Source: Anaerolineae bacterium (GTDB lineage: Bacteria; Chloroflexota; Anaerolineae; JAAYZQ01). Taken from it: a DNA stretch of 30,365 nucleotides. Shown here piece after piece: positions 14,848 through 22,105 of the stretch. Below the pieces are notes generated by a model, which was given only the letters and a program-made list of their open reading frames with translations, made no database searches and had not been told where the DNA came from. The stretch lies in the NCBI GenBank assembly GCA_016926595.1, contig JAFGOG010000630.1, positions 1 to 30,365 of the forward strand, written 5' to 3'. Both the position numbers and the translations under genes were made by a program. Each line of letters begins with the position of its first letter. Positions within the stretch are counted from its first letter, which is position 1.

Positions 14848-15894
14848 ATGACACGCCAAGAGATTCGTTTGACGGCGCTAGCCAGCGCGGCGGGTTGAGC
14901 GGCCAAAAAAGGGCCCGAGGCCCTGGCGCAGGTGCTGCGCCCCTTAGCAGGCATGTTCACCGCCGCGCAGTTTCCAAACCTGCTCGTCGGCCTGGAGGTG
15001 AGCGACGATGCCGCCGTCTACAAGATCAATGACCAGGTCGCGGTCATCCAGACGGTCGATTTCTTTACCCCCGTGGTGGATGACCCGTATGACTATGGCG
15101 CCATCGCCGCAACCAACGCCATGAGCGACGTCTATGCCATGGGCGGCGAGGTGACGCTGGCGCTCAACATCTGCGGGTTTCCGCCCGAGCTGCCGGATGA
15201 GGTCGTGGGCGCGATTTTGCGTGGTGGCGCGGACAAGATCGCCGAGGCAGGTGGGGTACTGGCTGGCGGCCACACCATCGACGCCAAAGAGCCAACCTAC
15301 GGCCTGGCGGTGATGGGCCTGGTCCATCCAGACCGCGTTTGGACCAAGGGCGGCGCCCGCCCGGGGGACGCACTGGTTTTGTCCAAGCCGTTGGGCGTCG
15401 GCATGGTCACCACAGCGCTCAAGGGCGAGGTCGCCGATCCGGTCCACGTCGCCGAGGCCGTGGACAGCATGAAACGCCTCAACCGTGAGGCCGCGTCTCT
15501 CATCGGCCAGGTTGAGGCGCACGCCTGTACCGACATCACCGGCTTTGCCTTGCTGGGTCACAGCTACGAGATGGCCCACAAGGGCGGCGTGCAGGTACGG
15601 TTCTTTTTTGACGCCCTCCCGTTTGTCGCCGGGGCGGTAGGGTATGCAGAGGACAATCTCTTCCCCGGTGGCTCTTGCAAAAATCAACAGGCCTACGAGC
15701 GGTACGTGGCGTTTGCACCGACTCTCTCCGCGGAAATGCAGCTCTTGCTGTTTACCCCCGAGACCTCGGGTGGCTTGCTGGCTGCCATCTCGCCGGCCAA
15801 GCTCGATGTGCTCCTGGCCCTCTTTGCCCAGGCCGGCCATCCCTGTTGGGTGATCGGTGAGGTGGTAGAGGGCGAAGGGATCCAGGTCGTCTGA
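14848..15894 (+). CDS. selD: Selenide, water dikinase (selenophosphate synthetase), selenocysteine-containing
   Basis: SelD makes selenophosphate from selenide and ATP. Read through the in-frame TGA at 14896-14898 the protein is 348 residues, usual for SelD. The start ATG 14848 has GGAGG upstream. The reading gives LTALASAAGUAAKKGPEAL, where U is position 17 and K20 follows, aligned with catalytic Cys17/Lys20 of E. coli SelD. Downstream are the family's DFFTPVVDDPYDYGAIAATN, GGHTIDAKEPTYGLAV and TDITGFALLGHSYEMA. A frame that begins after the TGA (14932) lacks the catalytic loop and is rejected. The cell must therefore have selA, selB and selC elsewhere. It ends the selenium operon at a terminator. 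Confidence 0.95.
14899..14930 (+). promoter_or_regulatory. Candidate bacterial SECIS element in selD
   Basis: Directly after the UGA, GGGCC (14911-14915) pairs with GGCCC (14919-14923) around a CGA loop, and GCC (14902-14904) can pair with GGC (14925-14927) below an A-rich internal loop. Position 10-30 bases after the UGA fits SelB-bound SECIS hairpins. Bacterial SECIS has little sequence consensus, so this is tentative. Confidence 0.5.
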
Positions 15895-15905
15895 GTAGAT
15901 CGGTT

Positions 15906-15931
15906 AAAAAGCCAATCGGCATTGGCTTTTT
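15906..15931. terminator. Terminator at the end of the selenium operon
   Basis: AAAAAGCCAAT (15906-15916), loop CGGC, ATTGGCTTTTT (15921-15931): a perfect 11-bp stem with T-run on the plus strand and A-run giving bidirectional potential. It follows selD by about 12 bases. Confidence 0.9.
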
Positions 15932-15988
15932 GACTTGTTTGGAAGCCAATCGGAAGGGGCCTTTTGATCAGAGCCAGAACCGGCCTCT

Positions 15989-16018
15989 TTGACAATGTCT
16001 GGCTTTCCAAGATATGGT
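15989..16018 (+). promoter_or_regulatory. Possible promoter in the selD-DUF92 gap
   Basis: Exact TTGACA (15989-15994), 18-bp spacer, TATGGT (16013-16018). It points at a small open frame and a hairpin-rich stretch at 16061-16200. Confidence 0.5.
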
Positions 16019-16060
16019 ATCATGAGAGTGTCATGAACGGCGATCGAGAGGAGGCAAACC

Positions 16061-16222
16061 ATGCACTGCAAACGCGTGCTGGCCAGGTCAGCACGGCTGA
16101 CCCGTGCGGATAGAAAAACCCGGGCCGATCGGGTGACTCGGGGCATCAGGTTGTCACGATCGGAAAGGATCTGTTGCCACTGGTGGATCGACTGGGCAGG
16201 GATCAGCCAATATGGATGGTGA
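16061..16222 (+). other. Possible small gene or small RNA
   Basis: A 53-codon frame with ATG 16061 follows a strong GAGAGGAGG site (16047-16053) and a plausible promoter. The peptide is Arg-rich in the first two thirds and ends CCHWWIDWAGISQYGW. It matches nothing I know. The same stretch has GGTCAGC-ACG-GCTGACC, a perfect 7-bp hairpin near 16085-16101, so an RNA is equally possible. The end overlaps the opposite-strand DUF92 gene by 20 bases. The rest of 15932-16060 shows nothing else. Confidence 0.3.
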
Positions 16223-17066
16223 TCCAGGCCAACGCGCCGATCGCGGCCCCGACCAACGAGCTGAGAAAATTGACCCAGTCGTTCGTCAGCCAGGGCCAGC
16301 CGCGCCGGTAAAGGTTAGGCGCGCCGCCGGGATCGACCTTTTTCTCCGTTTCCTTGTGACGGGCCGGCGAATAATAGATGGCCTGCACCGTGGCGCCCAA
16401 CACACTGTCAAACAGCGAGCCGGCCAGACCCCCCAGAGCCGCCGCGGGAAACAGGAATGTTCCCCCCAAGAGGCCGTCCGCTCCCAACAGGGCGTTGACG
16501 GACCCGCCCAGCAGGCCGTCCAGGACGATCATGATAGCAGCGACCAGGCCAATGGCCAACGCCCCGGCCAGCGCAGCCAGCGTGCCCGGGAGCGAAACGC
16601 CGCCAGAGCTGCCGGCTTCGACGATCCGCCAGGTCGTGATCAACCGGGGTGGGCGTTTGCTGAGCACACCCAGCTCGGTCGCCCAGGTGTCGGCGTTGAC
16701 CGCGGCCATCGCCCCGACAAAGGCAGCCAACAGCACCGGCTGAGGGTAGAACAAAAAAGCCACCGCGATCAGGGCGCCTGCTCCGCCATTGGCCAGCGCC
16801 TGTCCCAGGTCGCGGCGATGGCCTTTGTCGAACTTTTCGGCCAGATCGGCCTTGGCAGCGGCTTTGTAGTGCGACAGCGCGCTGGAAAGCACAAAAAAGA
16901 CGATCAACAGCGCGCCCCATACCCAGCCACCAAAGCCAAAGATGGCCGTGCCTACGATCATCGCCCCAACCACGCCGCTCCTGGCGAGAGAACCACGACG
17001 ATACGCGGCCAGCCCGATCAGCCCACTGATCAGGATGCCCCACAGCGATTGCCAGAGGATTTTCAT
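16203..17066 (-). CDS. DUF92 membrane protein, VTE6-like phytyl/prenyl-phosphate kinase
   Basis: A 287-residue polytopic protein of the DUF92 family, with signature NADTWATELGVLSKRPP (about residues 124-140) and GSLFDSVLGATVQ (about 218-230) and about six hydrophobic helices. The plant homolog VTE6 phosphorylates phytyl phosphate to phytyl diphosphate using CTP. Here the gene follows a VTE5-like kinase gene, with AAGGTGA in the gap beside that gene's stop, so the pair is translationally close. Substrate could be phytol, geranylgeraniol or another isoprenoid alcohol. Function is from family and context. Confidence 0.88.
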   Translation of the reverse strand: MKILWQSLWGILISGLIGLAAYRRGSLARSGVVGAMIVGTAIFGFGGWVWGALLIVFFVLSSALSHYKAAAKADLAEKFDKGHRRDLGQALANGGAGALIAVAFLFYPQPVLLAAFVGAMAAVNADTWATELGVLSKRPPRLITTWRIVEAGSSGGVSLPGTLAALAGALAIGLVAAIMIVLDGLLGGSVNALLGADGLLGGTFLFPAAALGGLAGSLFDSVLGATVQAIYYSPARHKETEKKVDPGGAPNLYRRGWPWLTNDWVNFLSSLVGAAIGALAWITIHIG

Positions 17067-17080
17067 GGTTTGGTTTCACC

Positions 17081-17791
17081 TTACAGAAAGCGGCTGGCCA
17101 GAACCATCGCCAGGCCGGAAAGCAGCGGCACGCTCAGGTTGTCGGTTCCGGCTGGGGAGAGCGCCTCTGCGGCCGTGGCCACGGCGGCGCCTGCCAGCGC
17201 GACCAGCCACACCGCTCCTGTCGCCCATGGTTGGCTGTTAGGGCTGAGCGCCGAAGCAGGCAGCAAGAGCAGGGTCAGCAAGATGCTGGCCAGGCTGAAC
17301 GCGGCCATCGCCGCTGTGCCTTCCCAGGAGCGCCGGTGTCCCAGGAAAACATAGTGGTGCTTGCCCCACCTGCTGCCGACGATGCTGGCCATGGCGTCGC
17401 CGACGGTCATGGCCATCGTCGCAGCCGCGGCGATGGGCACACGATCGAGCTGGCCCCCGGTCCGCCACAGGAGCACAAACAACACGGTGATCGAGAAAGC
17501 AAAGTAAATTGTCCCGGGAGTCGATTCGGCCGTGTCCATCGCCCTGAACGATTGCTGGCGGTAGAATACAGTGTTGAGCACGATAAAGGTGGCAAAGGGA
17601 ATGATGCCAACATACCAGTGGTCAAAGAGGGCCAGGATGCCCCAGATCCACAGCCCCGCGCCGATGTGAATGATCTTGCGGGTCAGCCCTTGCTCCCACC
17701 GAAATCGTTTACCGATGGCCTCGACGCCAAACAACAGCCCAAAGGCATAGACGTATGAACAGATCAGCCCCCAGATATCCCCTTGTGACAT
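17081..17791 (-). CDS. VTE5/dolichol-kinase-like prenol kinase
   Basis: A 236-residue membrane protein of the CTP-transferase (VTE5/dolichol kinase/SEC59) type. It has LTRKIIHIGAGLWIW (about residues 33-47), GDAMASIVGSRWGKH (about 131-145), RRSWEGTAAM (about 153-162) and SPAGTDNLSVPLLSG near the C-terminus, the conserved sites of phytol kinases. The start at 17791 is chosen because AAGGAG lies 7 bases upstream (17798-17803); a frame opening at 17830 has no site. It is expected to phosphorylate an isoprenoid alcohol, giving the substrate for the DUF92 enzyme. Confidence 0.88.
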   Translation of the reverse strand: MSQGDIWGLICSYVYAFGLLFGVEAIGKRFRWEQGLTRKIIHIGAGLWIWGILALFDHWYVGIIPFATFIVLNTVFYRQQSFRAMDTAESTPGTIYFAFSITVLFVLLWRTGGQLDRVPIAAAATMAMTVGDAMASIVGSRWGKHHYVFLGHRRSWEGTAAMAAFSLASILLTLLLLPASALSPNSQPWATGAVWLVALAGAAVATAAEALSPAGTDNLSVPLLSGLAMVLASRFL

Positions 17792-17832
17792 AGTCAACTC
17801 CTTTTTCGCTCCTGATAACCCATTCCTCAACG

Positions 17833-19128
17833 CTAGGATACCCTGGGCTCGACCTCGGCCTGGGCCGGCCTGTTAAAGTTGATGAACCACGAAAAGGCAA
17901 AGCTGATCACCATCAGCACCGGGGGAACGATGGTCATCAGAAAACGGGCGGCGGCATCCGGGTGGGGACCGGGGTTGTCGCCGCTTTCGAACAGGTAAAT
18001 TCTGGAGACCAGCAAATAGGCGGCGCTGGTGAACAGGCCGTTCAGGCGGTTCATAAAGCCAAGGGCGTTGGAGATGATGCCCTCCCGCCGCAGGCCGTGC
18101 CGCTGAGTATCCTCGTCCATGATCTTGGCACCGATGAGATCCATAGTGGTGATGACCCCGGCAAAGCCAAAGCCCACAAAGGCCGAAAAAACGATGGCCA
18201 TGGTCAGGTTGGAGGCGAAATAGAGCGGGACAAATGTGATGGCCAGGACAGCCAGGGCGGCCCGCCAGACCGGGATCAGCGAGAATGTTCTCACCAACCA
18301 GGCCCAGACGGCGACACCGGCAATGGCAACGACCAGGACAGCGGCGAGCAGAAAGGTGGATTTTCCACTGGAAAGCTTGAGGGTATACTCGACATAGAAA
18401 GCCACCGAAGCCAGCACCAGCGACATGGCCGCGCTGTAAAACGCGTTGGCCAGGCCGGCGATCCAGAACTTTTTGTTGGTCAGCAAGTCTTTGAGCGCTT
18501 TCCACAGGCCGGGTCGGGCTTCCTCGGGTTCGGGCTCTTTTTCCCGGCAAGTAAAGGTCATGTACAGGATGACCAAGCCACCGAGGATGCCGTACAGGAT
18601 GGCGGTCAGGCCGTAGCCGAGCGCTTCGGTCACCATAGGCGTCAGGGCGATGCTGATGATCATGGCCACCAACTGGAAAGCCTGGCGCAAGGCGTTGGTC
18701 CTGGCCCGGCTGGCGTCGCCGCGGAACAGCTCGGGGAACAAGGCTCCATAGTTGGCGTTGATGACCGAATCGAGCGTGCCGGTGAGGATGTAAAAGAGCA
18801 TACCATAGGCAAAGATAGAATTGCCCGACAGGAAGGCCGGTATGTTGTAAAAGGCGATGAAACACAGGATCAGGAGTGGGGTGCCGATGACCAGCCAGGG
18901 ACGGCGGCGTCCCCAGCGAGAGCGCGTCCGGTCGGAGAGGAACCCGTAAACGGGGTTATCGAGGGCATCGATAAAGGTATAGATCAGCAGCATGGCTGCC
19001 CATTGTTCGGTGGTTACCCCCCGCTGGAGCACGTAAAAGGCAAAAGCAAAGGTCTTGAGCATGTTGATCGGGATGGATGTGCCAAACATGCCAATGGCAT
19101 AGTTAAAGGACTTGCGTGGTTCTGACAT
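17833..19128 (-). CDS. MFS transporter of the GPH (glycoside-pentoside-hexuronide:cation symporter) type
   Basis: A 431-residue, twelve-helix MFS_2 protein with FIDALDNPVYGFLSDRTRSRWGRRRPW in the first loop region (residues 51-77), the melibiose-permease-like motif of GPH symporters, and GDASRARTNALRQAFQLVAM in the middle. Substrate usually a glycoside or related sugar with Na+ or H+; here it is unknown. An AAGGAGGC site is at 19136-19142. It is transcribed in line with the VTE5/DUF92 pair (gap about 40 bases), so an amphipathic or lipid substrate (sodium:lysolipid-like MFS_2 proteins also exist) is possible. A clear promoter precedes it. Confidence 0.9.
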   Translation of the reverse strand: MSEPRKSFNYAIGMFGTSIPINMLKTFAFAFYVLQRGVTTEQWAAMLLIYTFIDALDNPVYGFLSDRTRSRWGRRRPWLVIGTPLLILCFIAFYNIPAFLSGNSIFAYGMLFYILTGTLDSVINANYGALFPELFRGDASRARTNALRQAFQLVAMIISIALTPMVTEALGYGLTAILYGILGGLVILYMTFTCREKEPEPEEARPGLWKALKDLLTNKKFWIAGLANAFYSAAMSLVLASVAFYVEYTLKLSSGKSTFLLAAVLVVAIAGVAVWAWLVRTFSLIPVWRAALAVLAITFVPLYFASNLTMAIVFSAFVGFGFAGVITTMDLIGAKIMDEDTQRHGLRREGIISNALGFMNRLNGLFTSAAYLLVSRIYLFESGDNPGPHPDAAARFLMTIVPPVLMVISFAFSWFINFNRPAQAEVEPRVS

Positions 19129-19197
19129 AACAAAAGCCTCCTTGGTCGAGTTCGGATTCGCGGACGGATTTGGGCCCGGCTGTCGTTTTCTCTAACT

Positions 19198-19226
19198 ATT
19201 ATAGCCGGGATTCTGAAATTGAACAA
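19198..19226 (-). promoter_or_regulatory. Promoter of the MFS-VTE5-DUF92 operon
   Basis: On the minus strand TTGTTC (19226-19221), 17-bp spacer, exact TATAAT (19203-19198). Transcription starts near 19190, about 60 bases before the MFS gene. Confidence 0.75.
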
Positions 19227-19237
19227 TTGGAAAAGCC

Positions 19238-19266
19238 TTGACAAAACGCCCATAACCAGTTACCAT
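19238..19266 (+). promoter_or_regulatory. Promoter of the secreted-protein gene
   Basis: Exact TTGACA (19238-19243), 17-bp spacer, TACCAT (19261-19266). Divergent from the MFS promoter. Transcription starts near 19273, giving a 230-base leader. Confidence 0.65.
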
Positions 19267-19276
19267 GTAGGGTAAC
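19259..19276. promoter_or_regulatory. Operator-like dyad GTTACC-N6-GGTAAC
   Basis: A perfect 6-bp inverted repeat covering the -10 box and start of the plus promoter. Size and place fit a dimeric repressor; the regulator is unknown and not adjacent. Confidence 0.55.
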
Positions 19277-19502
19277 ATTCATCACCCGGCGTCACGAACT
19301 TGCTCTTAGGAAAAGCCACACCGTCTTCCAGGTTTCACTGGCACTTTTGAGACAGTGCCAGCAAGAGAGCGTAGAAGCCTTGACGGGTGTGTCTCCCGCC
19401 TTTGCCAGCTTCTCTGCCCTTATCGCACGCCAGGGCCGGAGCTATCGCCACCTTGCGGCGGTGGCAGCCATCGCCCGGGTCCGTGATCACAGGAGGATAA
19501 AC
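19273..19502 (+). other. Long structured leader of the secreted-protein gene
   Basis: No gene. It contains CTGGCACT/AGTGCCAG (8-bp stem, 19337-19360), AGAAGC/GCTTCT enclosing CGGG/CCCG (about 19373-19414) and GCCACC/GGTGGC (about 19448-19467) inside GGGC/GCCC. The last hairpins lie close to AGGAGG (19491-19496). A regulatory RNA is possible; I could not match a known riboswitch class with confidence. Confidence 0.35.
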
Positions 19503-21956
19503 GTGAACACACAGCAACCTTGCACCAGAAAAGCAGGCTCGATATGGGTGGTTGTTCTGTTACTTGTCCTGACCACCCTGTCTGCCAAGCCGGCTCGGGT
19601 AGCGCTGGCCGCCAACACCGGCTGGCACAGCCCGACGGCCGACGTCGCCGACACGGGCGGCGACAACGATGGATTTGAGGTCAGCCCGACCTATGCCTTT
19701 GACGATGGCGGCAACGGCGCCGCCGAAAGCCGGAACACCTGCACCCCGGGGACGGCTTGCACCGAGCGTCATCGCTACGACAAATATGGCCTGGACATTC
19801 CGGCCGGCGTAGCCATCCAGGGAATCGAGGTCCGGGCGGATTGGTGGTTGAACGGCACCCAAGGCGCCAACTCGCTCGCCGTTGACCTGTCCTGGGATGG
19901 CGGCGCGAGCTGGACAGGCCTGCAGACCGATACGGTCGAGTCCACCACCGAGCGCACGGCGATCTTGGGCGGCACCACGAACACGTGGGGGCGGACGTGG
20001 TCGCCCGGCGAATTCAGCGACGCCACCTTTGTGGTGCGCGTCAACATCGCCAGCGACCTGTCTAATCGCACCTTTTACCTGGACTGGATCGCGGTGCAGG
20101 TCACCTACAACCAGGCGCCCAACACGCCCACCAACCAGACGCCGGCGAGCGCTGGGTTCACCGCGGCGACCAACCCGGCATTCGGCTGGTCGGCGTTCAG
20201 CGATCTCGACGTGGGCGACACACAAGCCGCTTTTCGGGTTCAGCTTCGTACCGAGGCAGGGACCTATGGCGGCGCAGGCAGCAAGGACAGCGGTACCGTC
20301 GCCGGCACGGCCAACACCTATACCCCGACCGCGTGGAACCTGGCTGTTGGCACATACTGCTGGCACGTGCGCGTTCAGGACAGCTCGGGCACGACCAACG
20401 CCTGGAGCGCCTACAGCGCCGATACCTGTTTCACCATCGAGCGCACGGCGCCTACCTCGACGGCCAGTTCGCCGGACTATGATACCAGCGGCCCCATCGT
20501 GGTCGACTGGACGGCCGACGACGACGTGGACGGCAGTGGCATAGCCACCGTAGCCCTGTGGTACCGGCTCGGCGCCGGTGCCTGGACCAACAGCGGCCTG
20601 TCGCAGACCGGCAGCACGGGCAGTTTTGACTTTGCCCCGCCGGGCGGCACAGATGGGATCTATTCGTTCCAGACGGTCGCCACCGATGTCGTGGGCAATG
20701 TCGAATCCGGGCCTACGGGCGAAGGCGATGACGCTACCGTCTATGATGCCACGCCGCCCACCTCGCAGGCCACGCCCCCGGCCGGGCCGGTCCACACTGC
20801 GCCCATTGCCATCCCCTGGACGGCCAACGGCGCGGTGAGCGGTATCGCGACCGATGGCATCCTCTTGAGGACCAACTATAACGGGGGGGCCTACGCCGAC
20901 GGCCCGACCGCTTCGGGCACGTCCGGCACGTTCGACTTTTCTCCGTCAGACGGAAGCGGCACCTATTGCTTTTACACCATCGCCACCGACAACGCCGGCA
21001 ACGTCGAAGCAGCTCCCGGCAGCGCGAATGGGGATGGCTGCACGCTCTTTAATACGCTGCCGGTGGCCGTGGATGACGGCTATGCCGCGCTTAGAAACAC
21101 GCCGCTGACCGTCGACGCGCCGGGCGTCTTGGGCAACGACAGCGACGGCGACGGCGATACGCTCACCGCCACCCTGGACAGCGCCCCCGCCAGCGGCACG
21201 CTGGCGCTGGCGGTCGATGGCTCCTTTGTCTACACGCCGACGCTCAACATGACCGGGGTGGTTACCTTTACCTACCACGCCAACGACGGCCTGGCCGATT
21301 CGAACCGCGCCACCGTCACCATTACCGTCAAGCTGACCAACGTCGCGCCAGTGGCCGTGGACGACAGCTACAGCACGGCGGAAGACACGGTACTGACCGT
21401 TGCTGCGCCAGGCGTGCTGGGCAACGACAGCGACGATAATGGCGACCCGCTGACGGCGATCCTGCAGACGGCCCCGGCCAACGGCACACTCACGCTCAAA
21501 ACCGACGGCTCTCTTGACTATACGCCGGCGCAAGACTGGAGCGGCGTGGTCACCTTTACCTACTATGCCAACGACGGCACGGCTAACTCGGTCGTTGCCA
21601 CCGTCGCTATCACCGTCACGCCGGACAACGACGCGCCGACCTTTAGCAGCGCGCCGGTGGTCAGCGCCTCGGCGGGGGCACGCTATACGTACCACGTCAT
21701 CGCCGACGACGTGGACGATGCGGCCACGGACCTGGTCATCACCGCGCCCACCCGGCCGGCCTGGCTCACGCTGACCGACAACGGAGATGGGACGGCCAGG
21801 CTCACCGGCATCCCGACCGCCGCCGACATCGGCTCTCACGATGTTGTGCTCCAGGTCTCCGACGGCGCCGGAACGACACAACAGCCCTTTACGATCGAGG
21901 TGAGCGAGGCGGTGGATACCTTTACTTTTATGCCCGTGGTCTTTAGGAACCGGTAG
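19503..21956 (+). CDS. Secreted multidomain surface protein with cadherin-like tandem domains
   Basis: An 817-residue exported protein. The GTG at 19503 is chosen because AGGAGG lies 6 bases upstream and it gives a signal peptide (SIWVVVLLLVLTTLSA...ALA, cleavage near residue 36). Then: a beta-rich domain (about 38-205), FnIII-like and Ig-like domains (about 205-515), two cadherin-like repeats starting VAVDDGYAALRNTPL and VAVDDSYSTAEDTVL (about 520-613 and 616-707) with VLGNDSD calcium-type motifs, and an He_PIG-like Ig domain (about 709-800) with PAWLTLTDNGDGTARLTGIP. It ends TFTFMPVVFRNR, resembling the C-terminal hydrophobic tag common on Chloroflexota secreted proteins. No enzymatic domain seen; likely adhesin or surface scaffold. 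Confidence 0.9.
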   Translation: MNTQQPCTRKAGSIWVVVLLLVLTTLSAKPARVALAANTGWHSPTADVADTGGDNDGFEVSPTYAFDDGGNGAAESRNTCTPGTACTERHRYDKYGLDIPAGVAIQGIEVRADWWLNGTQGANSLAVDLSWDGGASWTGLQTDTVESTTERTAILGGTTNTWGRTWSPGEFSDATFVVRVNIASDLSNRTFYLDWIAVQVTYNQAPNTPTNQTPASAGFTAATNPAFGWSAFSDLDVGDTQAAFRVQLRTEAGTYGGAGSKDSGTVAGTANTYTPTAWNLAVGTYCWHVRVQDSSGTTNAWSAYSADTCFTIERTAPTSTASSPDYDTSGPIVVDWTADDDVDGSGIATVALWYRLGAGAWTNSGLSQTGSTGSFDFAPPGGTDGIYSFQTVATDVVGNVESGPTGEGDDATVYDATPPTSQATPPAGPVHTAPIAIPWTANGAVSGIATDGILLRTNYNGGAYADGPTASGTSGTFDFSPSDGSGTYCFYTIATDNAGNVEAAPGSANGDGCTLFNTLPVAVDDGYAALRNTPLTVDAPGVLGNDSDGDGDTLTATLDSAPASGTLALAVDGSFVYTPTLNMTGVVTFTYHANDGLADSNRATVTITVKLTNVAPVAVDDSYSTAEDTVLTVAAPGVLGNDSDDNGDPLTAILQTAPANGTLTLKTDGSLDYTPAQDWSGVVTFTYYANDGTANSVVATVAITVTPDNDAPTFSSAPVVSASAGARYTYHVIADDVDDAATDLVITAPTRPAWLTLTDNGDGTARLTGIPTAADIGSHDVVLQVSDGAGTTQQPFTIEVSEAVDTFTFMPVVFRNR

Positions 21957-21997
21957 GTTTGTAAGCAGAGCTCAGAAAGAGGTCCAGGATCACTGTT

Positions 21998-22032
21998 CTG
22001 CCCGTGCCGGGCTGCGGTCCCGGCACGGGCAG
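21998..22032. terminator. Long hairpin between convergent genes
   Basis: A perfect 14-bp stem (21998-22011 with 22019-22032) and 7-base loop; an outer GATCAC (21989-21994)/GTGATC (22040-22045) pairing also exists. It has no long T-run but lies between two convergent genes, fitting a bidirectional transcript end. Confidence 0.55.
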
Positions 22033-22105
22033 ATGTCTTGGTGATCGCTCACAGCCCGGGCACAAGGCGATGTGAGATCGAGTTGGGCTCTGCCCAGTCC
22101 ATCGA

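Noticed and set aside
14896..14898. TGA as a frameshift or pseudogene mark in selD
   Set aside because: The frame continues unbroken with full SelD conservation and the codon falls exactly at the catalytic Cys/Sec position.
17962..19125. 387-codon open frame on the plus strand
   Set aside because: Antisense shadow of the MFS gene, Gly/Gln/Asp-rich with no domain.
19277..19502. c-di-GMP-I (GEMM) riboswitch before the secreted protein
   Set aside because: Only loose similarity (a GCAxGCC-like string and a GGGTCC end); the conserved P2 entry and exit bases are not present.
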